Positions 18,856 through 27,456 of a stretch of 64,000 nucleotides of DNA are shown here, piece by piece (position 1 is the stretch's first letter; each line of letters starts with the position of its first letter). This DNA comes from Desertimonas sp963733085 (lineage in GTDB: Bacteria; Actinomycetota; Acidimicrobiia; Acidimicrobiales; Ilumatobacteraceae): the NCBI GenBank assembly GCA_963733085.1, contig CAVTBY010000010.1, positions 496,001 through 560,000 on the forward strand. Direction: 5' to 3'. A model generated the notes under the pieces. It was not told the origin of the DNA and did not search any database. It saw only the letters and a list, made by a program, of their open reading frames with translations. The position numbers were made by a program, and so were the translations under genes.

Positions 18856-19803
18856 TCACTTGATGCCCGAGAACTGGATCGAGTTCACGAGCCGCTTGCC
18901 GACGATCATCAGCAGGATCAGGATCGGCAGGGCCGTCACCCAGGTCGCGGCCATCAGACCGGCCCAGTCGGGGGTGCCCTGCGGCGTCTGCGACCGGAAG
19001 TTGCTGAGCGAGGCCGTGAGCTGTCGGACGCCCGGATCCGGGCCGACGAGCTTGGGCCAGAGGTAGTCGTTCCACTGGGTGATGAACGTCAACACGGCCA
19101 GCGTCGTGACCGACGACGCGGCCATCGGCACGATGATCCTGAAGAACGTGCGGAACCGTCCGGCCCCGTCGATCGTCGCCGCTTCCTCGATCTCCTTGGG
19201 GATGGTGAGGAAGAACTGACGGAGGAAGAAGATGGCGAACGGCGTCATCAACAGGTTTGGAGCGGCGATTCCGATGTAGGTGTTCAGCCAGCCGCGCTCT
19301 TGCACCCAGATGAAGTTCGGCAGGAGAGTGAAGATCGGCGGGATCATCAGGGCGGTCAGGACGACGAAGAACAACACGTTGCGACCAGGGAACCTCAGGC
19401 GGGCGAAGGCGTAGGCGGCCATCGCACAGCACAGCATCTGGACGACTGTGACCATCGCCGCAACGATGAACGTGTTGAGCAGGGCGCGCAGGAAGTTGAT
19501 CTCGGCACCCGATCCGCCAGCGGCGATCGACTCCTCGGTGGTGGCGAGGCCGAGTGCCCGCTCGAAACCACCGAGGGAGAAGTCGGCGGGGAGCAAGCTC
19601 TTGGTGTTGCTCGGGAGTGCCGAGTTCGTCGAGAACGCCGTGCGCAACGACCAGTACAACGGGAACACCGTGACGACCACGACGATGCCGACGACGACCC
19701 AGAGCACGATGTCGGCCCACTTCCGATGCGGGCGCACGGTGTCGCGGTCATAGACAGCCACGGCCTCGAGCTGGTCGGCAGGTGCTTCGAGCGCCACGGT
19801 CAT
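18856..19803 (-). CDS. Sugar ABC transporter permease (MalG type)
   Basis: Encodes 315 residues. It has six predicted helices and the EAA loop EAATIDGAGRFRTFFRIIVP, typical of carbohydrate-importer MalG/MsmG proteins. The long N-terminal periplasm-facing loop after helix 1 carries a TTEESIAAGGSGAE segment. The start overlaps the stop of the MalF-type gene by 4 bp. It forms the membrane channel with that partner. Confidence 0.88.
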   Translation of the reverse strand: MTVALEAPADQLEAVAVYDRDTVRPHRKWADIVLWVVVGIVVVVTVFPLYWSLRTAFSTNSALPSNTKSLLPADFSLGGFERALGLATTEESIAAGGSGAEINFLRALLNTFIVAAMVTVVQMLCCAMAAYAFARLRFPGRNVLFFVVLTALMIPPIFTLLPNFIWVQERGWLNTYIGIAAPNLLMTPFAIFFLRQFFLTIPKEIEEAATIDGAGRFRTFFRIIVPMAASSVTTLAVLTFITQWNDYLWPKLVGPDPGVRQLTASLSNFRSQTPQGTPDWAGLMAATWVTALPILILLMIVGKRLVNSIQFSGIK

Positions 19804-20739
19804 GACTGCCTCCTCACGCCAGGTCCGACTCGTTGGCGCCGCAGCAGTCGCATCTGGGCGAACGTCACCACGGCGAGGATCAGGAACAGGACGACCGACA
19901 TCGCCGAGGCGTATCCGAAGTTCCGCCGGCCGAACGCCTGGTCGTAGATGTAGAGGTAGATCACGCGGGAGGCGTTGACGGGTCCGCCGTTCGTCGTGAC
20001 TTCGACAGTGTCGAAGATCTGGAACGAGCCGATGACGGTGATGACGATGACGACGGCCAGTACCGGGCGCAGCAGCGGCAGGATGACCCGGAAGAAGCGT
20101 TGAGCCTCACCGCATCCGTCGACCAACGCCGCTTCCTTCACCGACTTGGGAATCGTCTGCAGGCCGGCGAACAGCAGGAGCGCGGTGTAGCCCATGTGAC
20201 GCCACACGTTGATGAAGGCGATCGTCGGGATCGCCCATGCGCTCGACGTGAAGAACGGCTTGGCACCGATCCCGATCCACTCCAGGAAGGCGTTGGCCAC
20301 GCCCAAGCGGAAGTCGAGGATCCAGAGGAACAGCATCGCTGCCACCACGTTGGCCATCAGCCATGGCGTGAGGACGATGGTGCGGATCAGCCGCGAGTTC
20401 GACAACCGGTCGAGGACCCAGGCGATGGCGATCGCGCAGATCGTCTGGATGCCGATGTTGATCACCACGTACTTGAGGGTCACCCACAGGGCGTTCCAGA
20501 AGACGTCGTCGTCGAGCATCTCCCGATAGTTCTCGAGGCCCACCCACTCGGCCTTCGGTCGCAGCAGTTCCTTGTCGGTGAAGCTGTTCCAGAATCCGAG
20601 AACGGTCGATCGGAAGTAGAAGAGGAAGAACCCGATCATCGCCGGGGCCAGGAAGACCAGGGCGACACCGAGCTGACCGGTGTCCCACCGCCGGCGTTTG
20701 GCGACCGGTGGCTGCAATCGGCTGGATCGCCGTCGTCAT
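19800..20739 (-). CDS. Sugar ABC transporter permease (MalF type), probable frameshift near the start
   Basis: The body (about 300 residues) has six helices and the EAA loop EAALVDGCGEAQRFFRVILP. In its own frame the first usable start is TTG 20717 with no ribosome-binding site. ATG 20739 (MTTAIQPIAATG) has GAGGGGG seven bases upstream but is in another frame, and the span 19800-20739 is one base over a multiple of three, so a one-base indel within the first 15 codons is likely. It is the first gene of the sugar operon, facing the LacI gene across an operator. Confidence 0.82.
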
Positions 20740-20812
20740 CGAAACCCCCTCGCTCCATGACCGTCGATCGCGTCTGGCTCCACGCAGGCCCGTCCGGATC
20801 TGCGCTCAGGCC

Positions 20813-20840
20813 ACGTCAGCGTTGACGTCAGCGCTGACGT
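20813..20840. promoter_or_regulatory. Tandem overlapping operator palindromes for the LacI-type regulator
   Basis: A perfect 16-bp palindrome ACGTCAGCGCTGACGT occupies 20825-20840. An overlapping near-perfect one (ACGTCAGCGTTGACGT) occupies 20813-20828, offset by 12 bp. Such GC-centred palindromes of this length are what LacI-family dimers bind. The site is 21 bp before the LacI start codon and about 75 bp before the sugar operon start, so it could control both directions. Confidence 0.7.
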
Positions 20841-20860
20841 GACAGTACTCTTCGTCATCA

Positions 20861-21881
20861 ATGGCGTCAACCCCCTCCGCTCCCGGCGGCGCGGTGACGC
20901 TCGATGACGTCGCCCGCCACGTCGGCGTTTCCGCCCGCACCGTCTCCCGCGTCGTCAACGACGAAGGCGGTTGCACGGCAGAGACTCGCGATCGCATCCT
21001 CGACGCCATCGCCGAGCTCGGATACCGACCCAACCTGATGGCCCGGGGTCTGATCCGTCGGCGCAGCGACACCATCGGACTCGTCGCCGCCGAGCTGCTC
21101 GATCCGTTCTTCCCTGAGTTCGCCGACGGGGTGCAGGCGGCGGCTGCGAGCATCGGCCGCACGATCTTCCTCGTCAGCACTGACAGCGACCGGGATCGGC
21201 AACGTCGCGCCATCACGTCGTTACTCGGGCACGGCGTTGACGGGGTCATCGTGTTTCCCGCTCACGACAGCCGTACCGACTTGGTTCGCTTCGCTGCCGA
21301 TGGTCTGCCGATCGTCGTACTCAACGACGAGATCGAGGCCCCCCGCATCGCCGTCGTGACCGCCGAGATCCAGCACGGCGCGGCCCTCGCCGTTGATCAC
21401 CTCGTCGAACGCGGCCGGAAGCGAGTGGCGATGCTGATCGACCATCATGCGCGCGGCCCTGATCGACCCTCGCAGACGCGAAGCCGGGTATCGCGCATCG
21501 CTCGAGAAGGCGGGCCTGCCTGTCGATCCGGATCTGATCGTCGAGGTCGACAACAGCATCGCTGGCGGGCGCATCGGAGCTGCTGCGCTGCTGACACTCG
21601 AGCGTCGTCCCGATGCGATCTTCGCCTACAACGACATGATCGCCATCGGCGCGCTACAGCACGTCGTCGAGCAAGGCCTCACGGTTCCAGACGATGTCGC
21701 CGTCGTCGGGTTCGACGACATCGCGATGTGCGACGTAGTGAAACCACACCTGACGAGCGTCCGCATCGACCGCGACCTACTCGGCCGGACGGCAGTCGAA
21801 GCCTTGACGTCACTCGCCACCACCGGCTCCGTCGCGCCACGGCGTCTGAGCGTCGAACTCGTCGTCCGCGAGTCGTCTTGA
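20861..21881 (+). pseudogene. LacI family transcriptional regulator, one frameshift
   Basis: The N-terminal frame has the LacI HTH (VTLDDVARHVGVSARTVSRV) and hinge helix region (GYRPNLMARGL), then the periplasmic-binding-like core (FFPEFADGVQAAAAS). At about 21443-21450 an extra base moves the reading to the frame that carries RRREAGYRASLEKAG, PDAIFAYNDMIAIGAL and DDVAVVGFDDI, ending at 21881. Joined, the product is about 340 residues, normal for LacI proteins. It presumably represses the divergent sugar operon and itself through the palindromes at 20813-20840, released by the imported sugar. Confidence 0.85.
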
Positions 21882-21936
21882 GCGGCGAGAACCCCTCACT
21901 GTCGAATCCCGAAGTCGCCCGGGCGAGGGTTGCAGG

Positions 21937-21986
21937 AACCGATGGGTGTGTAGGGGACCGAATAGTCCCCTACACACCCATCGGTT
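21937..21986. repeat. 22-bp-stem hairpin repeat, copy 1
   Basis: Perfect 22-bp arms (21937-21958 and 21965-21986) around a 6-base loop CGAATA; the arm core is CGATGGGTGTGTAGGGGAC. It sits 55 bp after the LacI stop. A second, slightly diverged copy is at 52222-52271 after ychF, so this is a dispersed element placed at gene ends and probably able to terminate transcription. Confidence 0.75.
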
Positions 21987-22141
21987 GGCCAAGGCGGCTC
22001 TGATCAACGGTGTCTGCGTCGATGCTCAGTACCCGACATTCGGCGCTCATCGGCGCACCGCCCGAACCGGGCGCTCGACGGCGCGATCGAGCATGCGGTT
22101 GATCGGCCTCGCACCGGAGACTCCAGCGCTACCGTTGACGT

Positions 22142-22441
22142 GTGTACCGCGCATTGGTGATCTTCCCCAAATCGGCAGGTCCGGTCGAGGTAGACGCTCT
22201 GATCGAGGGCATCGCTTCGTCGTTCAAAGCCAGTGCACGCAGCCAGCCGATCACGCGCAGCGTAGGCCCACTCATGGGTCCGGGCGCCAACGCCGGCGAA
22301 GCGGGCTGGATCCTCGAAGCCGACTTCCCCACCCTCGAGGATGCGATGACGGCACTGGACGCCGAAGACTTCCAACACGTGAAGGCGGCCACCGAGACGC
22401 TGGCATCCACAATCTTCCTGTTTGAGGTTCGGGACGTGTGA
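22142..22441 (+). CDS. Small conserved-looking protein, possibly dimeric alpha/beta barrel fold
   Basis: Encodes 99 residues from GTG 22142. The pattern (MYRALVIFPKS at the N-terminus, central IASSFKASARSQ, then TLEDAMTALDAEDFQ and a final strand TIFLFEVRDV) resembles small dimeric alpha/beta-barrel proteins of the EthD/ABM kind, by secondary-structure pattern only. No catalytic residues can be named. No good ribosome-binding site is seen. It stands alone after the LacI gene and the hairpin repeat. Confidence 0.55.
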   Translation: MYRALVIFPKSAGPVEVDALIEGIASSFKASARSQPITRSVGPLMGPGANAGEAGWILEADFPTLEDAMTALDAEDFQHVKAATETLASTIFLFEVRDV

Positions 22442-22990
22442 GCGCCCCTGAAGTGCCGGTCGTCGTGCCACGTCTGCCGTATCTCAAGCCCTCAGCGTGA
22501 GCCATCGTCACTGACCTGCCACACGCAATCGGCGATCGGAACGCCCGCCGGCACTGGATTGATCGCGACATTGGGGCAGCCGCCAGCCGCGCTGAAGTCT
22601 GCGGCGCACGGCAGGGCTGGCCACCGAACCTCGCGCCTCCGCGTTCGGTCGCGAGGGCGACTGGACGGTTCGCTGCCGTCGTGACCCGCCGACGACCGAT
22701 GGCGCCGCCCCGCCACGAGCGCCGACCCGTCGTTATACGTGCATCACGTCGGCCCTGCGCTCCGCGGCGGAGCGGGTTCGGCACCGTCTCCGAAGCCGGA
22801 TTCTCGGGCGCGTGTTATGTCGTGAGGCAGCCGGGGACTTGGCCGGTTACGAGAGGGTCCGGTTCCAGATGGCGGTCGTCCGGTGTCGCCCGCCCGGTGC
22901 ATCGCAGAAATCGGAGTTTCCGGTCAGTTCTGGCCGGAAATCGACGGCGGTTTGGCACTGCGGCGTCCAATCTCGGTACTCGCCGCCCTG
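22442..22990. other. About 550 bp without a supported gene
   Basis: Several open frames cross this stretch on both strands, but none has a ribosome-binding site, a recognisable domain or family-like length. A short leftward frame ending near 22495 reads DFSAAGGCPNVAINPVP and VPIADCVWQVSDDGS, which looks protein-like and could be a gene fragment, but I cannot assign it. Confidence 0.4.
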
Positions 22991-23080
22991 AAGATTGGCA
23001 GCGCCACCGATGCGTCGACGCGCCCCTGACGCTCACCATCGCCTCGGCACCTCGAACGAAGGAGATCAGCGATGCCGAGA
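22991..23080 (+). repeat. Duplicated leader, copy A (upstream of a broken secreted-protein gene)
   Basis: This stretch aligns with 26235-26323 over about 90 bp with a single one-base gap; from CACCATCGCCTCGGCACCTC through the ribosome-binding site AAGGAGATCAGCG to the first codons (ATGCCGAGA) the match is nearly perfect. It therefore carries a duplicated promoter, untranslated leader and start region. Copy B precedes the DUF4242 gene. Confidence 0.7.
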
Positions 23081-23504
23081 CGATTGATGGGACGGCCGAA
23101 CAAGGCGACGATCGGAACCGGGATTGCCGCGCTCGTCGCCGGTCGACACTGATCACGGCGCCCCTCACCGCCGATGCGCACGAGCCACAACCACCCAGGT
23201 TCTGCATCGACATCGGACACTTGGTGCATTGCAACATCACCGTGCTGTCGGCCACACCCTCCGGCGACGGTGGGAAGTCGACGACGGAGGTGAAGTCACG
23301 GCGCGGCTACCAGCGACGGGCCGGCTCGATGCCAAGGACCATCCGAACTACGGTCAGATCACCCCGGATCTTCCCGAGCGCGGCGATGCCAAGGACCACC
23401 CGAACTACGGTCCATCACCCGGATCGGCGCCCGGAGCGGAGTCGTCGTCCTCAAATCCAGGTCCGGGACGCCGCCCGATGGACTGGTGGGTCGCCTGTCG
23501 CTGA
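23072..23504 (+). pseudogene. Secreted protein with DAKDHPNYG repeats, broken by two frameshifts
   Basis: Begins at ATG 23072 with AAGGAGATCAGCG upstream. The first frame reads MPRRLMGRPNKATIGTGIAA LVAG then stops; the second frame continues a signal-peptide-like segment and mature start (TLITAPLTADAHEPQPPRF, CIDIGHLVHCNITVLSATP); the third holds two copies of DAKDHPNYG separated by 11 residues, then a Ser/Pro/Gly-rich tail to TGA 23504. The shared leader with the DUF4242 gene shows that translation starts here. I do not recognise the family. Either two assembly indels or real decay is possible. Confidence 0.45.
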
Positions 23505-23535
23505 CCGCGACCGGATCGGCGGACCTACGACGTTC

Positions 23536-26166
23536 CTAGAGGATGGCCTCAAGCCGCGCTGCCTCGGCGACCGCCCCGGCGCGAGTCTGCACGTCGAGCT
23601 TGCGCAGGATGGCGGACACGTGGTGGTCGACGGTCCTCTCCGAGACGAACAGCCGCTCGGCGATCTCCGCGTTGCGGAGTCCCTCGGCAACGAGGCGGAG
23701 CACCTCGACCTCGCGCGGCGTCAGCTGCGCCGGGTTCTCGCGCGTCGCTCGCCGCGGCCCTCGTGGCAACCCCCGCACGCCGGACTCGCGCAGTCGGCGG
23801 GCGACGATCGCCGCCGCCGGCCGCGCGCCCAGGCGGTGGAGCCCGTCGAGGGCGCGGCGCAACGCGTCCTCGCCCCCAGCGGCGAGCGCCAGCGCCGACT
23901 CGTACGGGCATCCCAGTTCGTCCCAACGATCCGCCGCGCCTTTCCAATCACCGGCCAGCTCGAGCCCGTACGGCTCGGCAACCACCGGCGGCTCGTCCTC
24001 CTCGCTGCCCGCCCGACGGCGCCACACGGCGAGCTCCCCCGCCACCCTCGAGGATCGGCGCCGCACGGCTAGGGCGAGGGCGCCTTCGGTCTCCCTGGTC
24101 ACCGCCTCGCGGTTGCCCTCCAGCCAGGCAGCCTCCGCCCTCGCCGCGGCGACGGGTGCGATACGCGGAAGCTCTCGGGTGGGTTCCGCCAGCGCGAGCG
24201 CGGCGTCGAGCGGCTCCCAGACCTCCGGATCACCGCGACGTGCCCGCACCAGCCCACGGACGACCAGGGCGAGCGTCCGGGGCTTCGTCGAGATTGCGCG
24301 CTCGTGCAAGACGAGCGTGGCCGACTCGGCCGCCTCGTCCCACCGGCCCTGGTCGAGCTCCAGCCGGGCCCGCCACGCGAGGGCGTAGAGCCCGTACACC
24401 TCTACGCCGTGCTCGGCGCAGTAGCCGACCGCCGCGTCGAGGTGATCGTTGGCAAGGGCGTGCGACTTGATCAGCACACCGACGCTGCCCAGTGACTCCA
24501 ACACTTCAGCGACATACTCGAGGAGTCCGGCGCGGCGAGCGAGCTCAAGGCCCCGCTCCAGCTTCGCTCCGCCCTCATGCCGCCCGGACAGCAGCTCGGC
24601 GACCCCAACGTTGGTGAGGGCGTCGACGAGCACCTCCGTGTCGTCGAGACGCTCCGCAAGTTCGATCGCTCTCGAACCCCACGAGACGGCTTCTTCGGTG
24701 TCGTCGGCGCTCGCGCCGAGCTGGGAGAGCGTGCTGCACACCATCGCCAACTCACGACCCGGAGGGAGCTGCTCGAGGAGGTCCAATGCCTCGTGTGCCG
24801 CCTGTTCCGATTCGGCTCGCCGGCCGGGGCACCACAAGATGTTGGCGAGCATGCGAAGTCCGTCTCCCTCGCCGAGCCGGTCGCCCAACTGCCGGTAGCA
24901 CTCGATGGCGCCTTGCATCGCCCCGATGGCCTCATCCGCCTGGTCGGTCAGGTAGCACTCGTGCGAGCGACGCTTCAGCAGCTCGGCCCGCTCATCCGGC
25001 GGCAGGATGTCGCCGAACCGCAGCGCCCTGCCGTACTGCGCCGCCGCTTCGCGGTGGGCGCCGAGCGTCGCTGCCTGCGCCCCCGCAGCCGGCGCATAGC
25101 GAAGCACAGCCACCGCATCGTTGGCTGCCTCAGCGTGATGGGCGAGCCGGGCCAGGTCCGTCGAACCGCCGGGGGACTCCACGAGCGCAGCGAGCACCGC
25201 TTGGTGCAGCGCGATCCTCCGATGCAACGGAAGCGAGTCCTCGACGACTCGTCGGGCGAGCTCGTGGCGGAATGCGACCCCGCCAGGCTCGATCGTGAGC
25301 ATGCCTGCCGCGACGCACTCGTCGAGGCCCTCTGACGGCGCTGCTGCGAGCAGCTCGAGGAGCCACATCTCTGCCCGCGGCGGTACGGCGGCCGCCGCGT
25401 CGAGCAGCGCTCTCGCCGCCGGGGTCAGCCGAGCGGCACGGGCCAGAACGGCGTCGCGCACTGTCGGCGGGATGTGCGTGTCGCCGGAGGCGAGCACCTC
25501 CGTGACGAAAAACGGATTCCCGCCCGTGGTGCGGTAGAGCTCACCGGGATCGACGCCGTGCGGCTCGGCGAGGGCGGCCACCGCCGCAGGTGTGAGCGGC
25601 ACGAGCGAGAGACGGTCGACAGCGCGGCCCGTCGCCAGCTCTCCAAGCACGAGTCGTAGCGGATGGTCCCGGTCGAGCTCGTCGTCGCGGTAGCTGGCGA
25701 GGACCAGCGAGGCGACCGTGTCGATCCGCCGACCGAGTACTCGTACGACGTCGAGCGTGGCCTCGTCCCCCCAGTGGAGGTCTTCGAGCACGAGGACTGT
25801 CGGAGGGCTGCTCGCCAACTCGTCCATCAACGTGGATGCCACCGCGTGGGGCGTTGCCTCGCTTCGAATCACTTCGTTGAGCCGGCCGCCTGTTACGTGC
25901 GCAACGTCGAGCAACGGCGCGAGTGGAGGCGGGGTGAACAGAGCGTCGCAGGCGCCCCACAGGGTGCGGTGCACGCCGTCGTGCTCTCCGATGAAGCGCT
26001 GGAGCAGCGCCGTCTTCCCCACGCCCGCCTCACCGCCAATCAGCACGAGGCGACCACGTCCTGTCTCCTCGACCTCGGCGAGCACGGCCCGCAACCTCTC
26101 GAGCTGGGAGGACCGCTCAAGGAGCCCGTTCGCCCGGTCACCCTCCGCTGGCGCTCGTGACCGCAC
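23536..26166 (-). CDS. Large ATP-binding LuxR-type regulator with TPR-like repeats
   Basis: Encodes 876 residues from GTG 26166, placed just before the conserved LLERSSQLERLRAVL start of the family; an upstream extension in the same frame looks non-coding. Walker A is GGEAGVGKT (44-52) and Walker B VLVLEDLHWGD, an AAA/STAND ATPase of the LuxR/LAL type. TPR-like helical repeats fill the centre, and the C-terminus is a LuxR HTH (LTPREVEVLRLVAEGLRNAE, SERTVDHHV). Unlike the first such regulator in this window it is intact. It is divergent from the DUF4242 gene and shares its intergenic region. Confidence 0.9.
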   Translation of the reverse strand: MRSRAPAEGDRANGLLERSSQLERLRAVLAEVEETGRGRLVLIGGEAGVGKTALLQRFIGEHDGVHRTLWGACDALFTPPPLAPLLDVAHVTGGRLNEVIRSEATPHAVASTLMDELASSPPTVLVLEDLHWGDEATLDVVRVLGRRIDTVASLVLASYRDDELDRDHPLRLVLGELATGRAVDRLSLVPLTPAAVAALAEPHGVDPGELYRTTGGNPFFVTEVLASGDTHIPPTVRDAVLARAARLTPAARALLDAAAAVPPRAEMWLLELLAAAPSEGLDECVAAGMLTIEPGGVAFRHELARRVVEDSLPLHRRIALHQAVLAALVESPGGSTDLARLAHHAEAANDAVAVLRYAPAAGAQAATLGAHREAAAQYGRALRFGDILPPDERAELLKRRSHECYLTDQADEAIGAMQGAIECYRQLGDRLGEGDGLRMLANILWCPGRRAESEQAAHEALDLLEQLPPGRELAMVCSTLSQLGASADDTEEAVSWGSRAIELAERLDDTEVLVDALTNVGVAELLSGRHEGGAKLERGLELARRAGLLEYVAEVLESLGSVGVLIKSHALANDHLDAAVGYCAEHGVEVYGLYALAWRARLELDQGRWDEAAESATLVLHERAISTKPRTLALVVRGLVRARRGDPEVWEPLDAALALAEPTRELPRIAPVAAARAEAAWLEGNREAVTRETEGALALAVRRRSSRVAGELAVWRRRAGSEEDEPPVVAEPYGLELAGDWKGAADRWDELGCPYESALALAAGGEDALRRALDGLHRLGARPAAAIVARRLRESGVRGLPRGPRRATRENPAQLTPREVEVLRLVAEGLRNAEIAERLFVSERTVDHHVSAILRKLDVQTRAGAVAEAARLEAIL

Positions 26167-26234
26167 GGGACCATCGTTGCACCCGCACGCCGGGTGCTCA
26201 ACGAATTGTCCAAACCCGGTAGCCGGCGCCACCC

Positions 26235-26323
26235 AAGATGGGTACCACCACCGATGCCGGACTGCTGTCCTGACGCGCACCATCGCCTCGGCACCTCGAG
26301 CAAGGAGATCAGCGATGCCGAGA
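26235..26323 (+). repeat. Duplicated leader, copy B (upstream of the DUF4242 gene)
   Basis: Homologous to 22991-23080 with one single-base gap. It includes the presumed promoter region, AAGGAG ribosome-binding site and first three codons. It lies between the divergent LuxR-type regulator and the DUF4242 gene, so it is a good candidate for that regulator's binding region. Confidence 0.7.
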
Positions 26324-26587
26324 TACCTGGTGGAACGCACCTTTCCCGAGGGCCTCGGCTTGACCGTCGACGAACCCGGAGCCAAAGCCGCCGCCGGCGT
26401 CGTGGCGACGAACGCCGATGACGGCGTGACGTGGATCCACTCCTACGTGTCGCCCGACAAGCGCTCGACGTGGTGCATCTACGACGGACCGTCACCTGAG
26501 GCGATCCGCCACGCGGCCAGCGGCAACGGGTTGCCGGTGGACCGCATCGTCGAAGTGCGGGTGCTCGATCCGTACTTCTTCCTGTGA
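26315..26587 (+). CDS. DUF4242 family small protein (nickel-binding SCO4226-like)
   Basis: Encodes 90 residues from ATG 26315 with AAGGAG upstream. The sequence (MPRYLVERTFPEGL, then GVTWIHSYVSPDKRSTWCIY and GLPVDRIVEVRVLDPYFF) is a full-length DUF4242 protein. The family has a ferredoxin-like dimeric fold; a Streptomyces member was described as nickel-binding, but the physiological role is unclear. It is followed 48 bp later by a secreted-protein gene on the same strand and faces the LuxR-type regulator. Confidence 0.88.
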   Translation: MPRYLVERTFPEGLGLTVDEPGAKAAAGVVATNADDGVTWIHSYVSPDKRSTWCIYDGPSPEAIRHAASGNGLPVDRIVEVRVLDPYFFL

Positions 26588-26635
26588 GGGGCTTCGCAGA
26601 TGGATCAAACCCAACCCACATCAAGGGAGACACAC

Positions 26636-27214
26636 ATGAAGCACATCAAGACCATCGTCGGCGGTCTCGCTGTCGCCGCCGCCCTGGCCTCGGCGTCGCT
26701 CGCAGCAGCGGGAGCGGACCACGACAGCGACACCGGCCATTCAGCCCCCGAGACCGCTGCGGACCAAGCAGAGCTGGCGACGGCCAACCTCGCCGCCGCC
26801 GCGTTCCAGGACGTGGAAGTCGCCGAGGCCGCCGGCTACGCCAGCACCCTCGACACCCTCGGCTGCTTCGAGAACCCTGAGGCCGGCGGAATGGGCCTGC
26901 ACTACCTCAACGAGTCACTGATGGACGGGACCGTCGACGTCACCACACCCGAAGCGCTGGTCTACGAGCTCGACGCCGATGGCGCGATCGTCGGACTGGT
27001 CGCTCACGAGTACATCGTTCCGGTCGAAGCCTGGTCCAGCGAAGCTCCGCCAAACCTGTTCGGCGTCGACTTCCACCAGCACGCGACGCTGCCACTGTGG
27101 ATCCTGCACAGCTGGATCTGGAAGGACAACCCGAACGGCGTGTTCGCCGACTGGAATCCCACCGTCCGCCTGTGCCCCGACGGTGTCCCGGTCTTCGGCG
27201 AAGACTTGCCCTGA
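26636..27214 (+). CDS. Secreted conserved protein of unknown function
   Basis: Encodes 192 residues from ATG 26636, behind AAGGGAGA. A signal peptide (MKHIKTIVGGLAVAAALASA, cleavage near AAAGA) is followed by a domain with GGMGLHYLNESLMDGTVD, PEALVYELDADGAI and a C-terminal LWILHSWIWKDNPNGVFADW segment, a pattern seen in secreted actinobacterial and other bacterial hypothetical proteins. The conserved His and Trp residues suggest a ligand- or metal-binding pocket, but no function is established. It is probably co-transcribed with the DUF4242 gene. Confidence 0.8.
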   Translation: MKHIKTIVGGLAVAAALASASLAAAGADHDSDTGHSAPETAADQAELATANLAAAAFQDVEVAEAAGYASTLDTLGCFENPEAGGMGLHYLNESLMDGTVDVTTPEALVYELDADGAIVGLVAHEYIVPVEAWSSEAPPNLFGVDFHQHATLPLWILHSWIWKDNPNGVFADWNPTVRLCPDGVPVFGEDLP

Positions 27215-27279
27215 CGCGGCGCAAGCATGCGGCGGCAGAGACGCACGGTTCCCGATCCGCGGATGTAAGGCAGAAGCGA

Positions 27280-27339
27280 ATGGCGACGATCGAGATCAAT
27301 GGCACGCGACTCGAATACACGGATGATGGCACTGGCCGA
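27280..27339 (+). pseudogene. Truncated alpha/beta hydrolase N-terminus
   Basis: ATG 27280 opens with MATIEINGTRLEYTDDGTG, the exact kind of N-terminus that in alpha/beta hydrolases leads into the PVVLVHG strand. Here the following codons (RSVPHRPNPP) are unrelated, and no nucleophile elbow follows in any frame before the next gene. I read it as a short remnant. Confidence 0.4.
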
Positions 27340-27456
27340 TCGGTCCCGCATCGCCCGAATCCACCAACGTCGCGAAGATCGCGACGAGCCTGGTTCGGTC
27401 ATCCTCGGCGTGATGGACAAGACGGCGCTGACAACCGGGCCCAAGCCCGGGCCGCG

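Noticed and set aside
23340..23420. Spaced repeat of about 27 bp encoding DAKDHPNYG, looked at as a possible CRISPR-like array
   Set aside because: Only two units, they are in the same reading frame and encode the same peptide, so they are protein repeats. No CRISPR array or cas gene was found in the window.
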